Source of the DNA: Brevundimonas sp. UBA5713
GTDB taxonomy: Bacteria > Pseudomonadota > Alphaproteobacteria > Caulobacterales > Caulobacteraceae
Length of the DNA: 52,181 bases
Direction: 5' to 3'
Assembly (NCBI RefSeq): GCF_002419815.1
Contig: NZ_DIGV01000048.1
Coordinates: forward strand, 1-52,181
In this document: in pieces, positions 16,477 through 24,893 of the stretch
Numbering within the stretch: the stretch's first letter is position 1
Layout: each line of letters begins with the position of its first letter
Notes under the pieces: generated by a model
Databases searched by the model: none
Told to the model about the DNA's origin: nothing
The model's input: only the letters and a program-made list of their open reading frames with translations
Program-made: the position numbers and the translations under genes

Positions 16477-16507
16477 AACAACGGCCGACATAGAGCCGAC
16501 CGTTGTT
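16477..16507. repeat. Inverted repeat between padR and hydrolase genes
   Basis: AACAACGG (16477-16484) and CCGTTGTT (16500-16507) are perfect 8-nt arms around a 15-nt spacer. It is 33 nt upstream of the hydrolase start and after the padR stop. There is no T-run, so it could be a factor-dependent terminator or an operator. Confidence 0.45.
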
Positions 16508-16532
16508 GAACCTTATAGCTTCAAACAACCCC

Positions 16533-17213
16533 TCAAAGGCGTTCGATTTTCGCTGCCGCTTCATCCAGAATGGCAGCCGCCTTAAGCAAGGTATCGCGAT
16601 CGACAGACTCTGCTGTCAGGCGCTCACGCATCGACGACTTCAAATTATGCATCGCGCGGCGTACCGGCCCGCCATCGATTTTCTCACGCTCGTCGGCCAG
16701 TCGCGACAGGCTGGCGAGCACGATTTTCAACTCGTCCTCGCCCGACTTCAGAGCCACCTGCCCCTTGGGCGTAAGGTCGAAGAGTTTGCGCCCCTCGGCA
16801 TCCTCCCTGACACTGAGGCGGCCCATATCGGAGAGCAGCGACAACGACGGGTAAACCACGCCCGGGCTGGGCGCATAGGCACCACTCGACAAGGATTCGA
16901 TTTCTTTGATCAAATCATAGCCATGGCGCGGCTGCTCGCGCAGCAGATGCATCAGGACCAGTTTTAATTGGTCCCCACTCATCACCCTACGACGCCGCAG
17001 GCGGTTATGACCGTGTCCATCCATGCGCTCACTCCTTAGGCCTTCCAGTATGGAATGGCCATGACCGCGACGACGGTGCCTACCCCCATGATGACGCGGA
17101 CGGCCCTTTACGCCTCCCCAATGATGGTGGCCCGGGCCGTGCTTTCTATGGCGGCCGCGTGGGGCCTCCAGATTGAGGTTTAGCGTGATGTGGGCGGTTT
17201 CGTTCTTATTCAA
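16533..17213 (-). CDS. PadR-family regulator with His-rich N-terminus
   Basis: This 226-residue protein has a PadR winged-helix domain at about 80-150 (HGYDLIKEIESLSSGAYAPS, then PGVVYPSLSLLSDMGRL) and a helical C-terminal dimerisation region. The first 75 residues are very rich in His, Arg and Gly, with 13 histidines, including a run of three. This layout is that of E. coli YqjI, a nickel/iron-responsive PadR repressor, so metal sensing is likely but inferred. The start is TTG at 17213; no ATG is available before the His-rich part, and the alternatives at residues 64 or 78 would remove it. Palindromic sites lie directly upstream. Confidence 0.85.
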   Translation of the reverse strand: MNKNETAHITLNLNLEAPRGRHRKHGPGHHHWGGVKGRPRHHGGRHRRRGHGHSILEGLRSERMDGHGHNRLRRRRVMSGDQLKLVLMHLLREQPRHGYDLIKEIESLSSGAYAPSPGVVYPSLSLLSDMGRLSVREDAEGRKLFDLTPKGQVALKSGEDELKIVLASLSRLADEREKIDGGPVRRAMHNLKSSMRERLTAESVDRDTLLKAAAILDEAAAKIERL

Positions 17214-17216
17214 TCT

Positions 17217-17256
17217 CTATCTTCACTCCATTAAAGATAGCTCTAAGATATATCTT
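17217..17256. promoter_or_regulatory. Palindromic operator candidates upstream of padR
   Basis: Two dyads lie within 45 nt upstream of the padR start. CTATCTT (17217-17223) and AAGATAG (17234-17240) are perfect 7-nt arms. AAGATATATCTT (17245-17256) is a perfect 12-nt palindrome that shares the AAGATA core. Their place in the only promoter region of the gene suggests autoregulation by the PadR protein. Confidence 0.6.
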
Positions 17257-17319
17257 CGATGTATTTTAACAATAGAAGTGCCATGATCATTTCCTAAGAT
17301 ATTGATTATATTCGATTTC

Positions 17320-17913
17320 TTAAGCCAAAATTCGGCTGACACGCGACTTCAGATGCGGCACCACCTCGGCGTCGAACCACGGGTTACGTTTTAGCCACGC
17401 CGTGTTTCGCCATGACGGGTGCGGCAGGGGCAGAAGTTGCGGGCCGTACTCGCGCCATGCCCTGACCGTCTCGGTCATATTGGATTTGGCGCGGTCGCCT
17501 AAAAACCAGTCGATGGAATAGGAACCGACCAGCAGGATCAATTCCATGGGTGGCAGGGTTTCGAACAGACGGTCACGCCACCGGGCCGCACAGCGCGGCG
17601 GCGGCGGATAGTCTCCGCCCTTGGGATTGGTGCCCGGATAACAGAAGGCCTGCGCGGCGACGCCGATACGGTGATCGGCATAGAAGGTGTCGTAGTCTAC
17701 CCCCATCCACTGGCGCAGGCGATCGCCGGAGGGGTCGGTAAAGGGCCGTCCGCTTTCGTGTACGCGACGGCCCGGAGCCTGACCGCAGATCAGCAGCTTC
17801 GTCTCGGGAAAGACCCAGATGACCGGACGGGGCGTATGCGGCAGGTATGGCGCACACGCCCGACAGGCGCGGATCTCTCCCAGCAACTGGTCCAGATCAG
17901 AAGTCGTCGTCAT
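17320..17913 (-). CDS. Uracil-DNA glycosylase family protein
   Basis: This 197-residue protein fits the uracil-DNA glycosylase superfamily, COG1573-like branch. Its first motif, ICGQAPGRRVHESGRPF followed by TDPSGDRLRQWMG, corresponds to the G-x-A-P-G active-site loop. The second motif, LPLPHPSWRN, is the HPS leucine-loop. It probably removes uracil or a related damaged base, but this branch is poorly characterised. It lacks the cysteine pattern of the Fe-S UDG families. The ATG at 17913 is preceded by GAGG and overlaps the end of the DUF3253 gene by 17 nt, so the two are co-translated. Confidence 0.8.
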   Translation of the reverse strand: MTTTSDLDQLLGEIRACRACAPYLPHTPRPVIWVFPETKLLICGQAPGRRVHESGRPFTDPSGDRLRQWMGVDYDTFYADHRIGVAAQAFCYPGTNPKGGDYPPPPRCAARWRDRLFETLPPMELILLVGSYSIDWFLGDRAKSNMTETVRAWREYGPQLLPLPHPSWRNTAWLKRNPWFDAEVVPHLKSRVSRILA

Positions 17914-18208
17914 CCTCGACTTCGGGCTTGGGCGGCAGCTTGGACAGGGCCAGCGCCGTCTCATCTGCCGTCGGCAGACGCAGACGGGTCACACCGCGGA
18001 AGGCATCAGGGTCAACCGGCTTGCCCTTTTTGGTGATGGTCAGCTTGCCCTGACGCATCAGGCCCAGCGCCGTGGCGCGGACTTTCGGCAACATGCGCTG
18101 CCACTGCTCGGGCTGCAGGATCTTGGCAATTTCAGCCGGCTCGACGCTCTTGCCTTCACCCAGTTGGTTCAGGCGGTCGAAGATTGCGGATTCGATAGGA
18201 TCGCTCAT
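17897..18208 (-). CDS. DUF3253 family protein
   Basis: This 103-residue protein matches the DUF3253 family. It has an N-terminal winged-helix-like part, VEPAEIAKILQPEQWQRMLP, then VRATALGLMRQGKLTITKKG and the closing KPVDPDAFRGVTRLRL. An acidic tail (EVEDDDDF) ends the protein. The fold suggests a small nucleic-acid-binding protein, but no function is established. Overlap with the glycosylase gene suggests a shared role or only shared expression. Confidence 0.8.
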   Translation of the reverse strand: MSDPIESAIFDRLNQLGEGKSVEPAEIAKILQPEQWQRMLPKVRATALGLMRQGKLTITKKGKPVDPDAFRGVTRLRLPTADETALALSKLPPKPEVEDDDDF

Positions 18209-18278
18209 GGTCGCCCTTATGCGTCAGGTCCGTGCCTTTAGTAAGGCCCGACATTGATCGCCCCTGCCCCGTTTCATG

Positions 18279-18306
18279 AAAAAGGCGGCCCGAAGACCGC
18301 CCTTTT
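18279..18306 (-). terminator. Rho-independent terminator after the GST gene
   Basis: On the minus strand GGGCGG pairs with CCGCC around a TTCG-containing loop, followed by five T. It is 4 nt after the GST stop. Confidence 0.85.
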
Positions 18307-18309
18307 GCA

Positions 18310-18927
18310 TTATTTCAGGCCCGCTGTGGCGGCGGGGCGCGCATTGCACGCCGCCAGCCAGCGGTTCAGGTGCTCATACTCTTCAGGCGGACGGTATTTG
18401 ACCAGACGCCCGAAATCGATGCCGCAGGCTCCCACGATATCGGCCATGGAGAACCGGCCCGCCAGATATTCATTGTCGGCCAAATGGCGGTTCATGGCCT
18501 TCATGAACTTCTCGGCCGAGGCTTTGTTATAGGCCCCCACCTCTGGCACTGGCGCTTCCAACGCCGACAGGGCCGGATGCGTCATACGCACGAACATCAT
18601 CATGGGGTTGGCGAGATAGAGTTCTGCCCGACGGGTCCACATCTCGATGACCGCCGTCTCCTTGGCATCGATGCCCAGCAGGTTCGGCTCGGGGTAGACA
18701 GTCTCCAGATAGCGGGCGATCGCCACCGTCTCGGTGAAGCAGGTGCCGTCATCCAGCTCCAGTCCCGGTAAGTGGCCGAGACTGAATTTGTCGCGATAGG
18801 CGGGCTGTTTGTGTTCGCCCGCGAGCAGGTTCACCTCGACGATCTCGATGTCGGAGATGTTCTTTTCCGCCAGTACCCACGCCACACGGCGCGGGTTGGG
18901 GGCCATCTTGGTTGTATAGAGTTTCAT
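18310..18927 (-). CDS. Glutathione S-transferase
   Basis: This 205-residue protein has a thioredoxin-like N-terminal domain (MKLYTTKMAPNPRRVAWVL, LLAGEHKQPAYRDKFSLGHL, then the glutathione-binding cis-Pro and ETVAIARYLE segment) and a helical C-terminal domain (YLAGRFSMADIVGACGIDF, an N-capping S-x-x-D motif). It conjugates or reduces with glutathione; substrate unknown. It has its own Shine-Dalgarno (GGAAG) and terminator, so it appears to be monocistronic. Confidence 0.9.
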   Translation of the reverse strand: MKLYTTKMAPNPRRVAWVLAEKNISDIEIVEVNLLAGEHKQPAYRDKFSLGHLPGLELDDGTCFTETVAIARYLETVYPEPNLLGIDAKETAVIEMWTRRAELYLANPMMMFVRMTHPALSALEAPVPEVGAYNKASAEKFMKAMNRHLADNEYLAGRFSMADIVGACGIDFGRLVKYRPPEEYEHLNRWLAACNARPAATAGLK

Positions 18928-18988
18928 CTTCCGTCCCCAAAGCGAGCGTCACCGACGTGACACTCAGTTTTCTTTGAGAACGAAGTTA

Positions 18989-20260
18989 TCAGGCAAAAAT
19001 GCTGGCAGGCAAGGCACCGACGACGCAAGCCGTCATCAGGGTGGCGAGGAAACCGCCCAGCAGGGCCTTCCACACCAGACCCAGAACTTCCTGACGGCGT
19101 TCCGGCAGCAGGACCGACAGGCCCGTCACCGTGATGCCGACAGAACCGATGTTGGCAAAGCCGCACAGGGCATAGGTCATCAGCATGCGCGTGCGCTCGC
19201 TCATGGCCTCGGGGGCCACCTTGCCCAGTTCGATGAAGGCCACGAACTCGGTCAGGGTCAGCTTGACGCCCAGCAGCCAACCGGCCTGCGAGGCCTCGGA
19301 CCACTGCACACCCGTCAGCCACGCCACCGGCGCGAACAGAACGCCCAGAATGCGTTCAACCGACAGGGCTTCCCCGCCCAGCCAGAAGTTGCCGAGGATC
19401 ACATTCACCAGCGCCACAAAGGCCACAAAGGTGATCAGCACTGCCGAGATGTTCAGCACCACCATCAGGCCGTCAGCCGTGCCTTTGACGATGGCGTCGA
19501 TGGCGCTGTCGTATTTCAGGGCCGAGGAATAATTGGCATTCTCGCCGCCCTCGCCGGGCTTTTCCGGAATGATGATGCGCGCCAGCAGCACGGCTGCGGG
19601 GGCCGATACCACCGAGGCGACCAGCACGTGACCCGCCGCATTGGTCAGCACCGGCGACAGGATGGTCGCATAGGCCACCATGGTCGAGCCGGCGACGGTC
19701 CCCAGACCCACCACCATCATCAGGAAGATTTCCGAACGCGACAGCTTGTCCAGATAGGCGCGGATGACCAGCGGTGTTTCAACCATGCCGAGGAAGATGT
19801 TGGCCGCCACAGCCAAAGCCGAGGCACCGCCCAGACCCATGGTGCGCTGGAACAGGAAGCCAAAGCCCAGCGTCAGCCATTTCAGAATACGCCAGTGCCA
19901 CAGCAGCGCCGACAGCGCCGAAATCACGATCACCAGCGGCAGGACGTTAAAGGCAAAGGTGAACAGCGCGCCCTGGTTCTGCACCACATAGGGCTGATCG
20001 CCACCGGCCAAATAGCCGAACACAAACTGGGTGCCCTTGGCGGTGGCTTCTTCCAGCCCCTTCACCGAGTTATTGATGCCGTCCAGAACCACCTGCGAGC
20101 CCGGGATGGCAAACGTCGCAAGGATCAGCGCGAACTGCAGCAGGATTGCTCCAATGGCCAGTCGCCACGGAAAACGCTTGCGGTTCTCCGACACGGCCCA
20201 GCAAAGGCCAACAATCGCAGCAAGGCCAAGCAGGCTCTGAAGGTTCAACAGATTGAACAT
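18989..20260 (-). CDS. NupC-family nucleoside transporter
   Basis: This 423-residue inner-membrane protein belongs to the concentrative nucleoside transporter family, which imports nucleosides with H+ or Na+. Seen: many hydrophobic segments, the family motif FLGMVETPLVIRAYL, GTVAGSTMVAYA in the transport core, and the C-terminal YALCGFANIGSVGI with the substrate-site asparagine. Length is typical. It is transcribed alone: 61 nt separate it from GST and 185 nt from ilvE. The particular nucleosides taken up cannot be stated. Confidence 0.94.
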   Translation of the reverse strand: MFNLLNLQSLLGLAAIVGLCWAVSENRKRFPWRLAIGAILLQFALILATFAIPGSQVVLDGINNSVKGLEEATAKGTQFVFGYLAGGDQPYVVQNQGALFTFAFNVLPLVIVISALSALLWHWRILKWLTLGFGFLFQRTMGLGGASALAVAANIFLGMVETPLVIRAYLDKLSRSEIFLMMVVGLGTVAGSTMVAYATILSPVLTNAAGHVLVASVVSAPAAVLLARIIIPEKPGEGGENANYSSALKYDSAIDAIVKGTADGLMVVLNISAVLITFVAFVALVNVILGNFWLGGEALSVERILGVLFAPVAWLTGVQWSEASQAGWLLGVKLTLTEFVAFIELGKVAPEAMSERTRMLMTYALCGFANIGSVGITVTGLSVLLPERRQEVLGLVWKALLGGFLATLMTACVVGALPASIFA

Positions 20261-20390
20261 AATCCGGCATCTCTTCGCCGGACTGTCCGGCTTGGTCCAA
20301 ACCCCGCTTCAACGACACCCACACCCTGATGGCAAGAGCCCCGCCCCGCTTCGGCTGGGTTTTTCCAACATTCTTTGGTCTCAACGAAGA

Positions 20391-20418
20391 AAAAGCGGCA
20401 TGTCCTGTGACATGCCGC
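20391..20418 (-). terminator. Rho-independent terminator of ilvE
   Basis: GCGGCATGTC (20395-20404) and GACATGCCGC (20409-20418) form a perfect 10-bp stem with a 4-nt loop. On the minus strand it is followed by TTTTT. It lies 28 nt after the ilvE stop. Confidence 0.9.
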
Positions 20419-20445
20419 CCTTTCCAGTCCGGTTTTCGCGGTGGC

Positions 20446-21324
20446 TTACAGCTGGCCGCGTACCAGTTTTTCGTAGTCGGTCATCAGGCCGAGGCTGATG
20501 TCGCCGGGGACGAAGTTGTATTCGGCCACCTGACCCACCGGGGTCACTTCGGCGGCAGACCCGGTCAGGAAACATTCCGAGAAGTCCGACAGCTCTTCGG
20601 GATTGATGTCACGGATGACGACCTCGATGCCCTTGGCACGGGCCAGATCGATCACGGTCTGGCGGGTGATGCCGTTCAGGATGTTCGACACGTCCGGCGT
20701 GTGGATCACACCCTCCTTGACGAAAAAGACGTTGGCACCGGTGGCCTCGGCCACATAGCCGCGCCAGTCCAGCATCAGGGCATCCGCAAAGCCGCGCTGC
20801 TCGGCAGCGTTCTTGGACATGGTGCAGATCATGTACAGACCCGCAGCCTTGGCCGTGGACGGAGCCGTTGCCGGATCGGGACGACGCCATTTCGCCCATT
20901 CCAGAGCGATGCCCTTCTTCTTTACTTCCGGATCGAAGTAAGACGGCCATTCCCAGGCCGCGATGGCCAGATGCACCGTGTTACCGATCGAGGAGACCGA
21001 CAGCTTGTCCGCGCCCAGATAGGCGACAGGACGAATATAGCAGTCTGTCAGGCCATTGCGTTCGCAGGTGTCCTTGCAGGCCTGATCGATCTCGGCCACG
21101 CTATAGGGAATCTCGAAGTCCAGCAGCTCTGCCGAACGCTTCAGGCGTTCGCTGTGCTCGGTGAGCTTGAAGATTTCGCCATTGTACATACGCTCACCCT
21201 CGAAAACGGATGAGCCATAGTGGAGGCCATGAGTAAGGACGTGGGTTTTTGCGTCTCGCCAGGGAATGAATTCCCCGTCGAACCAGATCCAACCGTCACG
21301 ATCATCAAAAGGAACGATGGCCAC
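20446..21324 (-). CDS. ilvE: Branched-chain amino acid aminotransferase IlvE
   Basis: IlvE makes leucine, isoleucine and valine from their 2-keto acids with glutamate and PLP. The 292-residue class IV fold is clear: WFDGEFIPWRDAK, LHYGSSVFEGERMY, the PLP lysine K159 in TAPSTAKAAGLY, and the TGSAAEVTPVG phosphate-binding loop. The GTG at 21324 is the start, with GGAG upstream. It is divergent from the OmpR-type regulator gene, 96 nt away, so promoters for both lie in that gap. Confidence 0.95.
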   Translation of the reverse strand: MAIVPFDDRDGWIWFDGEFIPWRDAKTHVLTHGLHYGSSVFEGERMYNGEIFKLTEHSERLKRSAELLDFEIPYSVAEIDQACKDTCERNGLTDCYIRPVAYLGADKLSVSSIGNTVHLAIAAWEWPSYFDPEVKKKGIALEWAKWRRPDPATAPSTAKAAGLYMICTMSKNAAEQRGFADALMLDWRGYVAEATGANVFFVKEGVIHTPDVSNILNGITRQTVIDLARAKGIEVVIRDINPEELSDFSECFLTGSAAEVTPVGQVAEYNFVPGDISLGLMTDYEKLVRGQL

Positions 21325-21420
21325 TGCTATACAATCTCCCTACACCAGTGGTTGCTTTAGACGCCTCGACGGCCGTCTCGTCAACGCCGTCACCTACGAC
21401 TTTTCTTCCGGAGTGCTCCG

Positions 21421-22158
21421 TTGAGCCTTAACGACCTTCGCCCCAGCAGCCGTTCCGGTCCCGTTGCCGCGCCGGGCAGCGGGCGTCATCTGCTCATTGT
21501 CGATGACGATGACCGCATCCGCGAACTGCTTAAAGAGTTTCTGGCCCGTGAAGGCTATCGCGTGACCGGAGCCGCCCACGCGGGTGCCGCTCGCCGTCTG
21601 GTTGAACTGATCGAGTTCGACCTGATCGTGCTGGACGTCATGATGCCGGGCGAAAGCGGGTTTGATCTGACGACGTGGATCCGCTCACAGGCGGCCCTGT
21701 CCAAGACGCCGGTGCTGCTGCTGACGGCCAAGGGCGATCCGAATGATCGCATCGAGGGTCTGTCGCGCGGGGCCGACGACTACATGTCCAAGCCGTTCGA
21801 TCCGCGCGAACTGGCACTGCGCATCGAGGCCATCCTGCGCCGCACGGGCGGCAAGCCGCTGACGGCCAAGGAAATCAAGATGGGCCCCGCCGTCTTCAAC
21901 ATGGAGCGGCTGGAACTGACCGTAAACGGCCAGCCCCAGCGCCTGACCGAGGCCGAGGCCCAGCTGCTGAAGACCCTGGCCATCAATGCCCACGCGCCTG
22001 TCGAGCGTATGGACCTGTCGCCCGACACTGCCGACATCACCGGCCGCGCGGTCGATGTTCAGGTCACGCGCCTGCGCCGCAAGCTGGAAGTCGATCCCAA
22101 GAACCCGCGCTACCTGCAAACCGTGCGCGGCGTCGGCTATATGCTGGCCCCCGATTGA
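21421..22158 (+). CDS. OmpR-family response regulator
   Basis: This 245-residue DNA-binding regulator has a receiver domain (acidic cluster VDDDD, phosphoacceptor D72 in VLDVMMPG, TAKG switch, SKPF lysine) and a C-terminal winged helix (RAVDVQVTRLRRKLE, VRGVGYML). A 22-residue low-complexity extension precedes the receiver. The start is TTG at 21421, supported by GGAG 7 nt upstream and by the absence of another start before the receiver. It forms an operon with the kinase gene that starts 11 nt later; that kinase is very likely its partner. Confidence 0.93.
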   Translation: MSLNDLRPSSRSGPVAAPGSGRHLLIVDDDDRIRELLKEFLAREGYRVTGAAHAGAARRLVELIEFDLIVLDVMMPGESGFDLTTWIRSQAALSKTPVLLLTAKGDPNDRIEGLSRGADDYMSKPFDPRELALRIEAILRRTGGKPLTAKEIKMGPAVFNMERLELTVNGQPQRLTEAEAQLLKTLAINAHAPVERMDLSPDTADITGRAVDVQVTRLRRKLEVDPKNPRYLQTVRGVGYMLAPD

Positions 22159-22169
22159 GAGTTTGAAGC

Positions 22170-23519
22170 ATGCGGTTGCGGGTCACCCCGTTGAACGTCT
22201 GGGCGCGCTGGATCAAGCGCCGCCTGCCGACATCGCTGTGGGGGCGATCCCTGCTGATCATCGTCATCCCTGTGCTGATCATGCAGGGCGCGGTGACCTT
22301 TGCCTTCTTCGACGCCCACTGGCAGACCGTGACCGCACGCCTGTCGGACGGTCTGGCGGGCGATATCGCCTGGGCGGCGGAGTCCTATCGCGACGACCCG
22401 ACGCCGGAAAACCTGTCGATCATTATTGATCGGGCCGAGCGCAACATGCAGCTCTCCATCGCGCTGCAGGAAGACGCTGTCTTGCCGGACAGCATCGAAC
22501 GCGGCCCGCTGGGTGTGGTGGACCGCACGCTGGAAGCAGCCCTGCGCGGACGACTGGATCAGCCGTTCTGGTACGACACCACCCGCTATCCGGCCTATGT
22601 CGATATCCGCGTGCAGGAACCCGATGGCGTGCTGCGGATCATCGCCCCGCGCGAGCGCGCCGTGGCCACACAGGCCCATATCTTTGTGCTGTGGCTGATG
22701 CTGGCGACCTTCCTGCTGTTGTCGGTGGCCGTGCTGTTTATCCGCAATCAGGTGCGCACGATTGAACGTCTCGCCGAGGCGGCAGAAGCCTTTGGTCGCG
22801 GCGAGTCCGTGCCGCGCTTCAAACCGCATGGCGCGCGTGAAGTGCGCGCCGCCGCCAGTGCCTTTTTGGACATGCGTGACCGCATTCAGCGCCATATCGA
22901 CCAGCGCACCGCCATGCTGGCCTCGGTCAGCCACGACCTGCGCACACCGCTGACCCGTCTGCGTCTAGAGCTGGCGCTGGCTCCGCCCTTCAAACGGGCC
23001 GAAGCCATGCGTCAGGACATGGACGAGATGGAGCATATGATCGACGAATATCTAGCCTTTGCCCGTGGCGAAGCCGGAGAACCGACCACCAGCGTCGATC
23101 TGGTCCAGATGCTGAACCGCGCCGCCGACGATGTAAAACTGGCCGGTGCCGAGGTAGAGCTGAACGTACCCCCTTCCCTGACCACACCGCTGCGCCCCAT
23201 GGCCTTCCGCCGCGCGCTCAGTAATCTGGCAGGAAATGCGGCTTCCCACGGGGAGAAGGTGCGTCTGTCGGCCCGCGAACTGCCCTCCGGCGGTGTGGAG
23301 GTCGTGATAGAGGACGACGGTCCCGGCATTCCCGATGACATGCGCGAAGAGGCGTTTCGGCCCTTCTCGCGACTGGACCCGTCACGCAGCCAAAACCGCA
23401 AGGGCGTGGGTCTGGGCATGGCCATTGCCCGCGACGTGGCTCGCAGCCACGGCGGCGATATCCTTCTGGACCGCAGCGATCTGGGGGGGCTGAAAGCCTC
23501 TATCCGCCTGCCCGGTTGA
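22170..23519 (+). CDS. EnvZ-type sensor histidine kinase
   Basis: This 449-residue inner-membrane kinase has transmembrane helices at about 27-47 and 169-191, a periplasmic sensor loop of roughly 120 residues, a HAMP domain, a HisKA box with H255 in MLASVSHDLRTPLTRLRLEL and an HATPase domain (NLAGNAASHG, EDDGPGIP, GVGLGMAIA). It should phosphorylate the regulator encoded 11 nt upstream. The signal is unknown; the layout matches EnvZ-like envelope sensors. Confidence 0.93.
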   Translation: MRLRVTPLNVWARWIKRRLPTSLWGRSLLIIVIPVLIMQGAVTFAFFDAHWQTVTARLSDGLAGDIAWAAESYRDDPTPENLSIIIDRAERNMQLSIALQEDAVLPDSIERGPLGVVDRTLEAALRGRLDQPFWYDTTRYPAYVDIRVQEPDGVLRIIAPRERAVATQAHIFVLWLMLATFLLLSVAVLFIRNQVRTIERLAEAAEAFGRGESVPRFKPHGAREVRAAASAFLDMRDRIQRHIDQRTAMLASVSHDLRTPLTRLRLELALAPPFKRAEAMRQDMDEMEHMIDEYLAFARGEAGEPTTSVDLVQMLNRAADDVKLAGAEVELNVPPSLTTPLRPMAFRRALSNLAGNAASHGEKVRLSARELPSGGVEVVIEDDGPGIPDDMREEAFRPFSRLDPSRSQNRKGVGLGMAIARDVARSHGGDILLDRSDLGGLKASIRLPG

Positions 23520-23576
23520 TCAAATTTTACAACACCCCCTAGCGTTACCGTACGCGCTGAACCATGTTCATCGGGT

Positions 23577-23592
23577 TCCAGGGGGGCCTGGA
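23577..23592 (+). repeat. Short hairpin just before a ribosome binding site
   Basis: TCCAGG-GGGG-CCTGGA is a perfect 6-nt stem-loop. It ends 6 nt before the AGGAG Shine-Dalgarno of the following secreted-protein gene. It might affect translation or mRNA stability. Confidence 0.4.
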
Positions 23593-23610
23593 CATATAGG
23601 AGTGTTCAAG

Positions 23611-24108
23611 ATGCGCATTTTTGCACACACGGCACTGATCGCCGGCGCTGCGACGCTGGTAATGGCAGGCAGCGCTTGGGCCCAGCCCGAAGCCGTCAGC
23701 GTGACCATCGCCCCTGAGTTTGCCTCCGACGCCCAAAAGCTGGGTCAACGCGAGGTGGACCAACAGGTGTCTGACATCATTCGTACGGTCGAACGCACCC
23801 TGACGCGCCAAGACGCGCTGGATGGTGCCAAGATCGACCTGGTGATCAAGGACCTGAAGCCCAACCGCCCGACTATCCAACAGCTATCGGACCGTCCGGG
23901 TCTGGACGCTATACGCAGCCTGTCCATCGGCGGTGCATCGTTCGAGGGCACAGTGACCTTGGCCGACGGCACGGTGCAGCCGGTAAAGTACAGCTACTAT
24001 AGCCCTACGATCCGCGACGCGGTCGGCGCAACGACGTGGCATGACGCCAGTCGTGCCTATGACCGTCTGGCCAATAATCTGGCCAACGGGCGCTTCGTTA
24101 CGCGCTAA
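23611..24108 (+). CDS. Small secreted protein of unknown function
   Basis: I do not recognise a named family. The 165-residue product has a classic Sec signal peptide (MRIFAHTALIAGAATLVMAG, cleavage after SAWA), so it is periplasmic or exported. The mature part is hydrophilic with a beta-rich tail: AKIDLVIKDLKPNRPT, SIGGASFEGTVTLADGTV, then YSYYSPTIRDAVGATTW. This could be a small beta-sandwich. The ATG at 23611 has AGGAG 8 nt upstream; the in-frame GTG nine bases earlier is not used. It lies 91 nt after the EnvZ-type kinase and may be a target or accessory of that pair. It overlaps the convergent proC by 11 nt. Confidence 0.75.
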   Translation: MRIFAHTALIAGAATLVMAGSAWAQPEAVSVTIAPEFASDAQKLGQREVDQQVSDIIRTVERTLTRQDALDGAKIDLVIKDLKPNRPTIQQLSDRPGLDAIRSLSIGGASFEGTVTLADGTVQPVKYSYYSPTIRDAVGATTWHDASRAYDRLANNLANGRFVTR

Positions 24109-24892
24109 GCTCGGTTGATTTATCGACAGCCGCTTTCACGGCGCCTTTGACCGGACGGTCGAGGGCGCCGTTTTCGTTCAGCACCACCAGACCCGCAGCC
24201 GTCACACCGCCCGGCGAGGCCACGCGGTCGATCAGGGCATCCAGCGTCTCGGTGCCCGACACGCCCGATGCTGCCGAGCGCAAGGTCGCGCGGGCCAGTT
24301 TGATGGCGACGTCTTGCGGCAGGCCTTCGGCGATGCCCGCCTCGGCCAGGGCGCGCGTAAAGGCAAAGAAATAGGCCGGACCGCAACCCGACACGGCGGT
24401 GGCCGCGTGCATCAGGTCTTCGCTCTCCAGAATGGCCGTCTCGGCGATGGGCTCGAACAGTTTCAGGCCCAGATCAAAGGCCGCCTTGTCCGACGACCAC
24501 AGGCTGGCCACGCCCTTGCCATGGGCCACGCCCGTGGTGGGCATAACGCGCACGACCTTGCGGCCTTCAAAACCTTCGGAAATGGTGGCCTCTGGCACAC
24601 CGGCCATGACCGAGACGATCACGGCATCCTTGTTCAGGTGCGGCAGAACAGCCTTGGAAGCCTCCGCCCATTTGGCAGGCTTTACCCCGATCACAAAGGC
24701 CTTGGCCTGTGCGAGGTCTTCCAGCGGCGGATTGATGCGGGCACCCAGCGCGCGCGCCCTCTGGGCGGCAGGCTTTTCGCTGGGGGTCAGGATGACCAGA
24801 TCCTTGGGATCGATCGCCCCTGTCAGCAGCCACCCTTCAAGAATGGCCGAACCCAGACGACCGACACCTTGAAGAACAACTGCATTGGACAT
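24098..24892 (-). CDS. proC: Pyrroline-5-carboxylate reductase ProC
   Basis: ProC makes the last step of proline synthesis, reducing pyrroline-5-carboxylate with NAD(P)H. The 264-residue protein has an N-terminal Rossmann fold (VLQGVGRLGSAILEGWL), the segment KVVRVMPTTGVAHGKG and the C-terminal active-site helices (TAVSGCGPAYFFAFTRALAE and the TSPGG-equivalent ASPGGVTAAGL). It starts 1 nt after the YbjN-like gene, so both are one operon. It converges on the secreted-protein gene with an 11-nt overlap. Confidence 0.93.
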   Translation of the reverse strand: MSNAVVLQGVGRLGSAILEGWLLTGAIDPKDLVILTPSEKPAAQRARALGARINPPLEDLAQAKAFVIGVKPAKWAEASKAVLPHLNKDAVIVSVMAGVPEATISEGFEGRKVVRVMPTTGVAHGKGVASLWSSDKAAFDLGLKLFEPIAETAILESEDLMHAATAVSGCGPAYFFAFTRALAEAGIAEGLPQDVAIKLARATLRSAASGVSGTETLDALIDRVASPGGVTAAGLVVLNENGALDRPVKGAVKAAVDKSTELSA

Positions 24893-24893
24893 T

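Noticed and set aside
18974..20329. A 451-codon plus-strand frame over the nucleoside transporter
   Set aside because: Its His/Gln/Arg-rich translation is typical of antisense to a membrane protein; the transporter is real.
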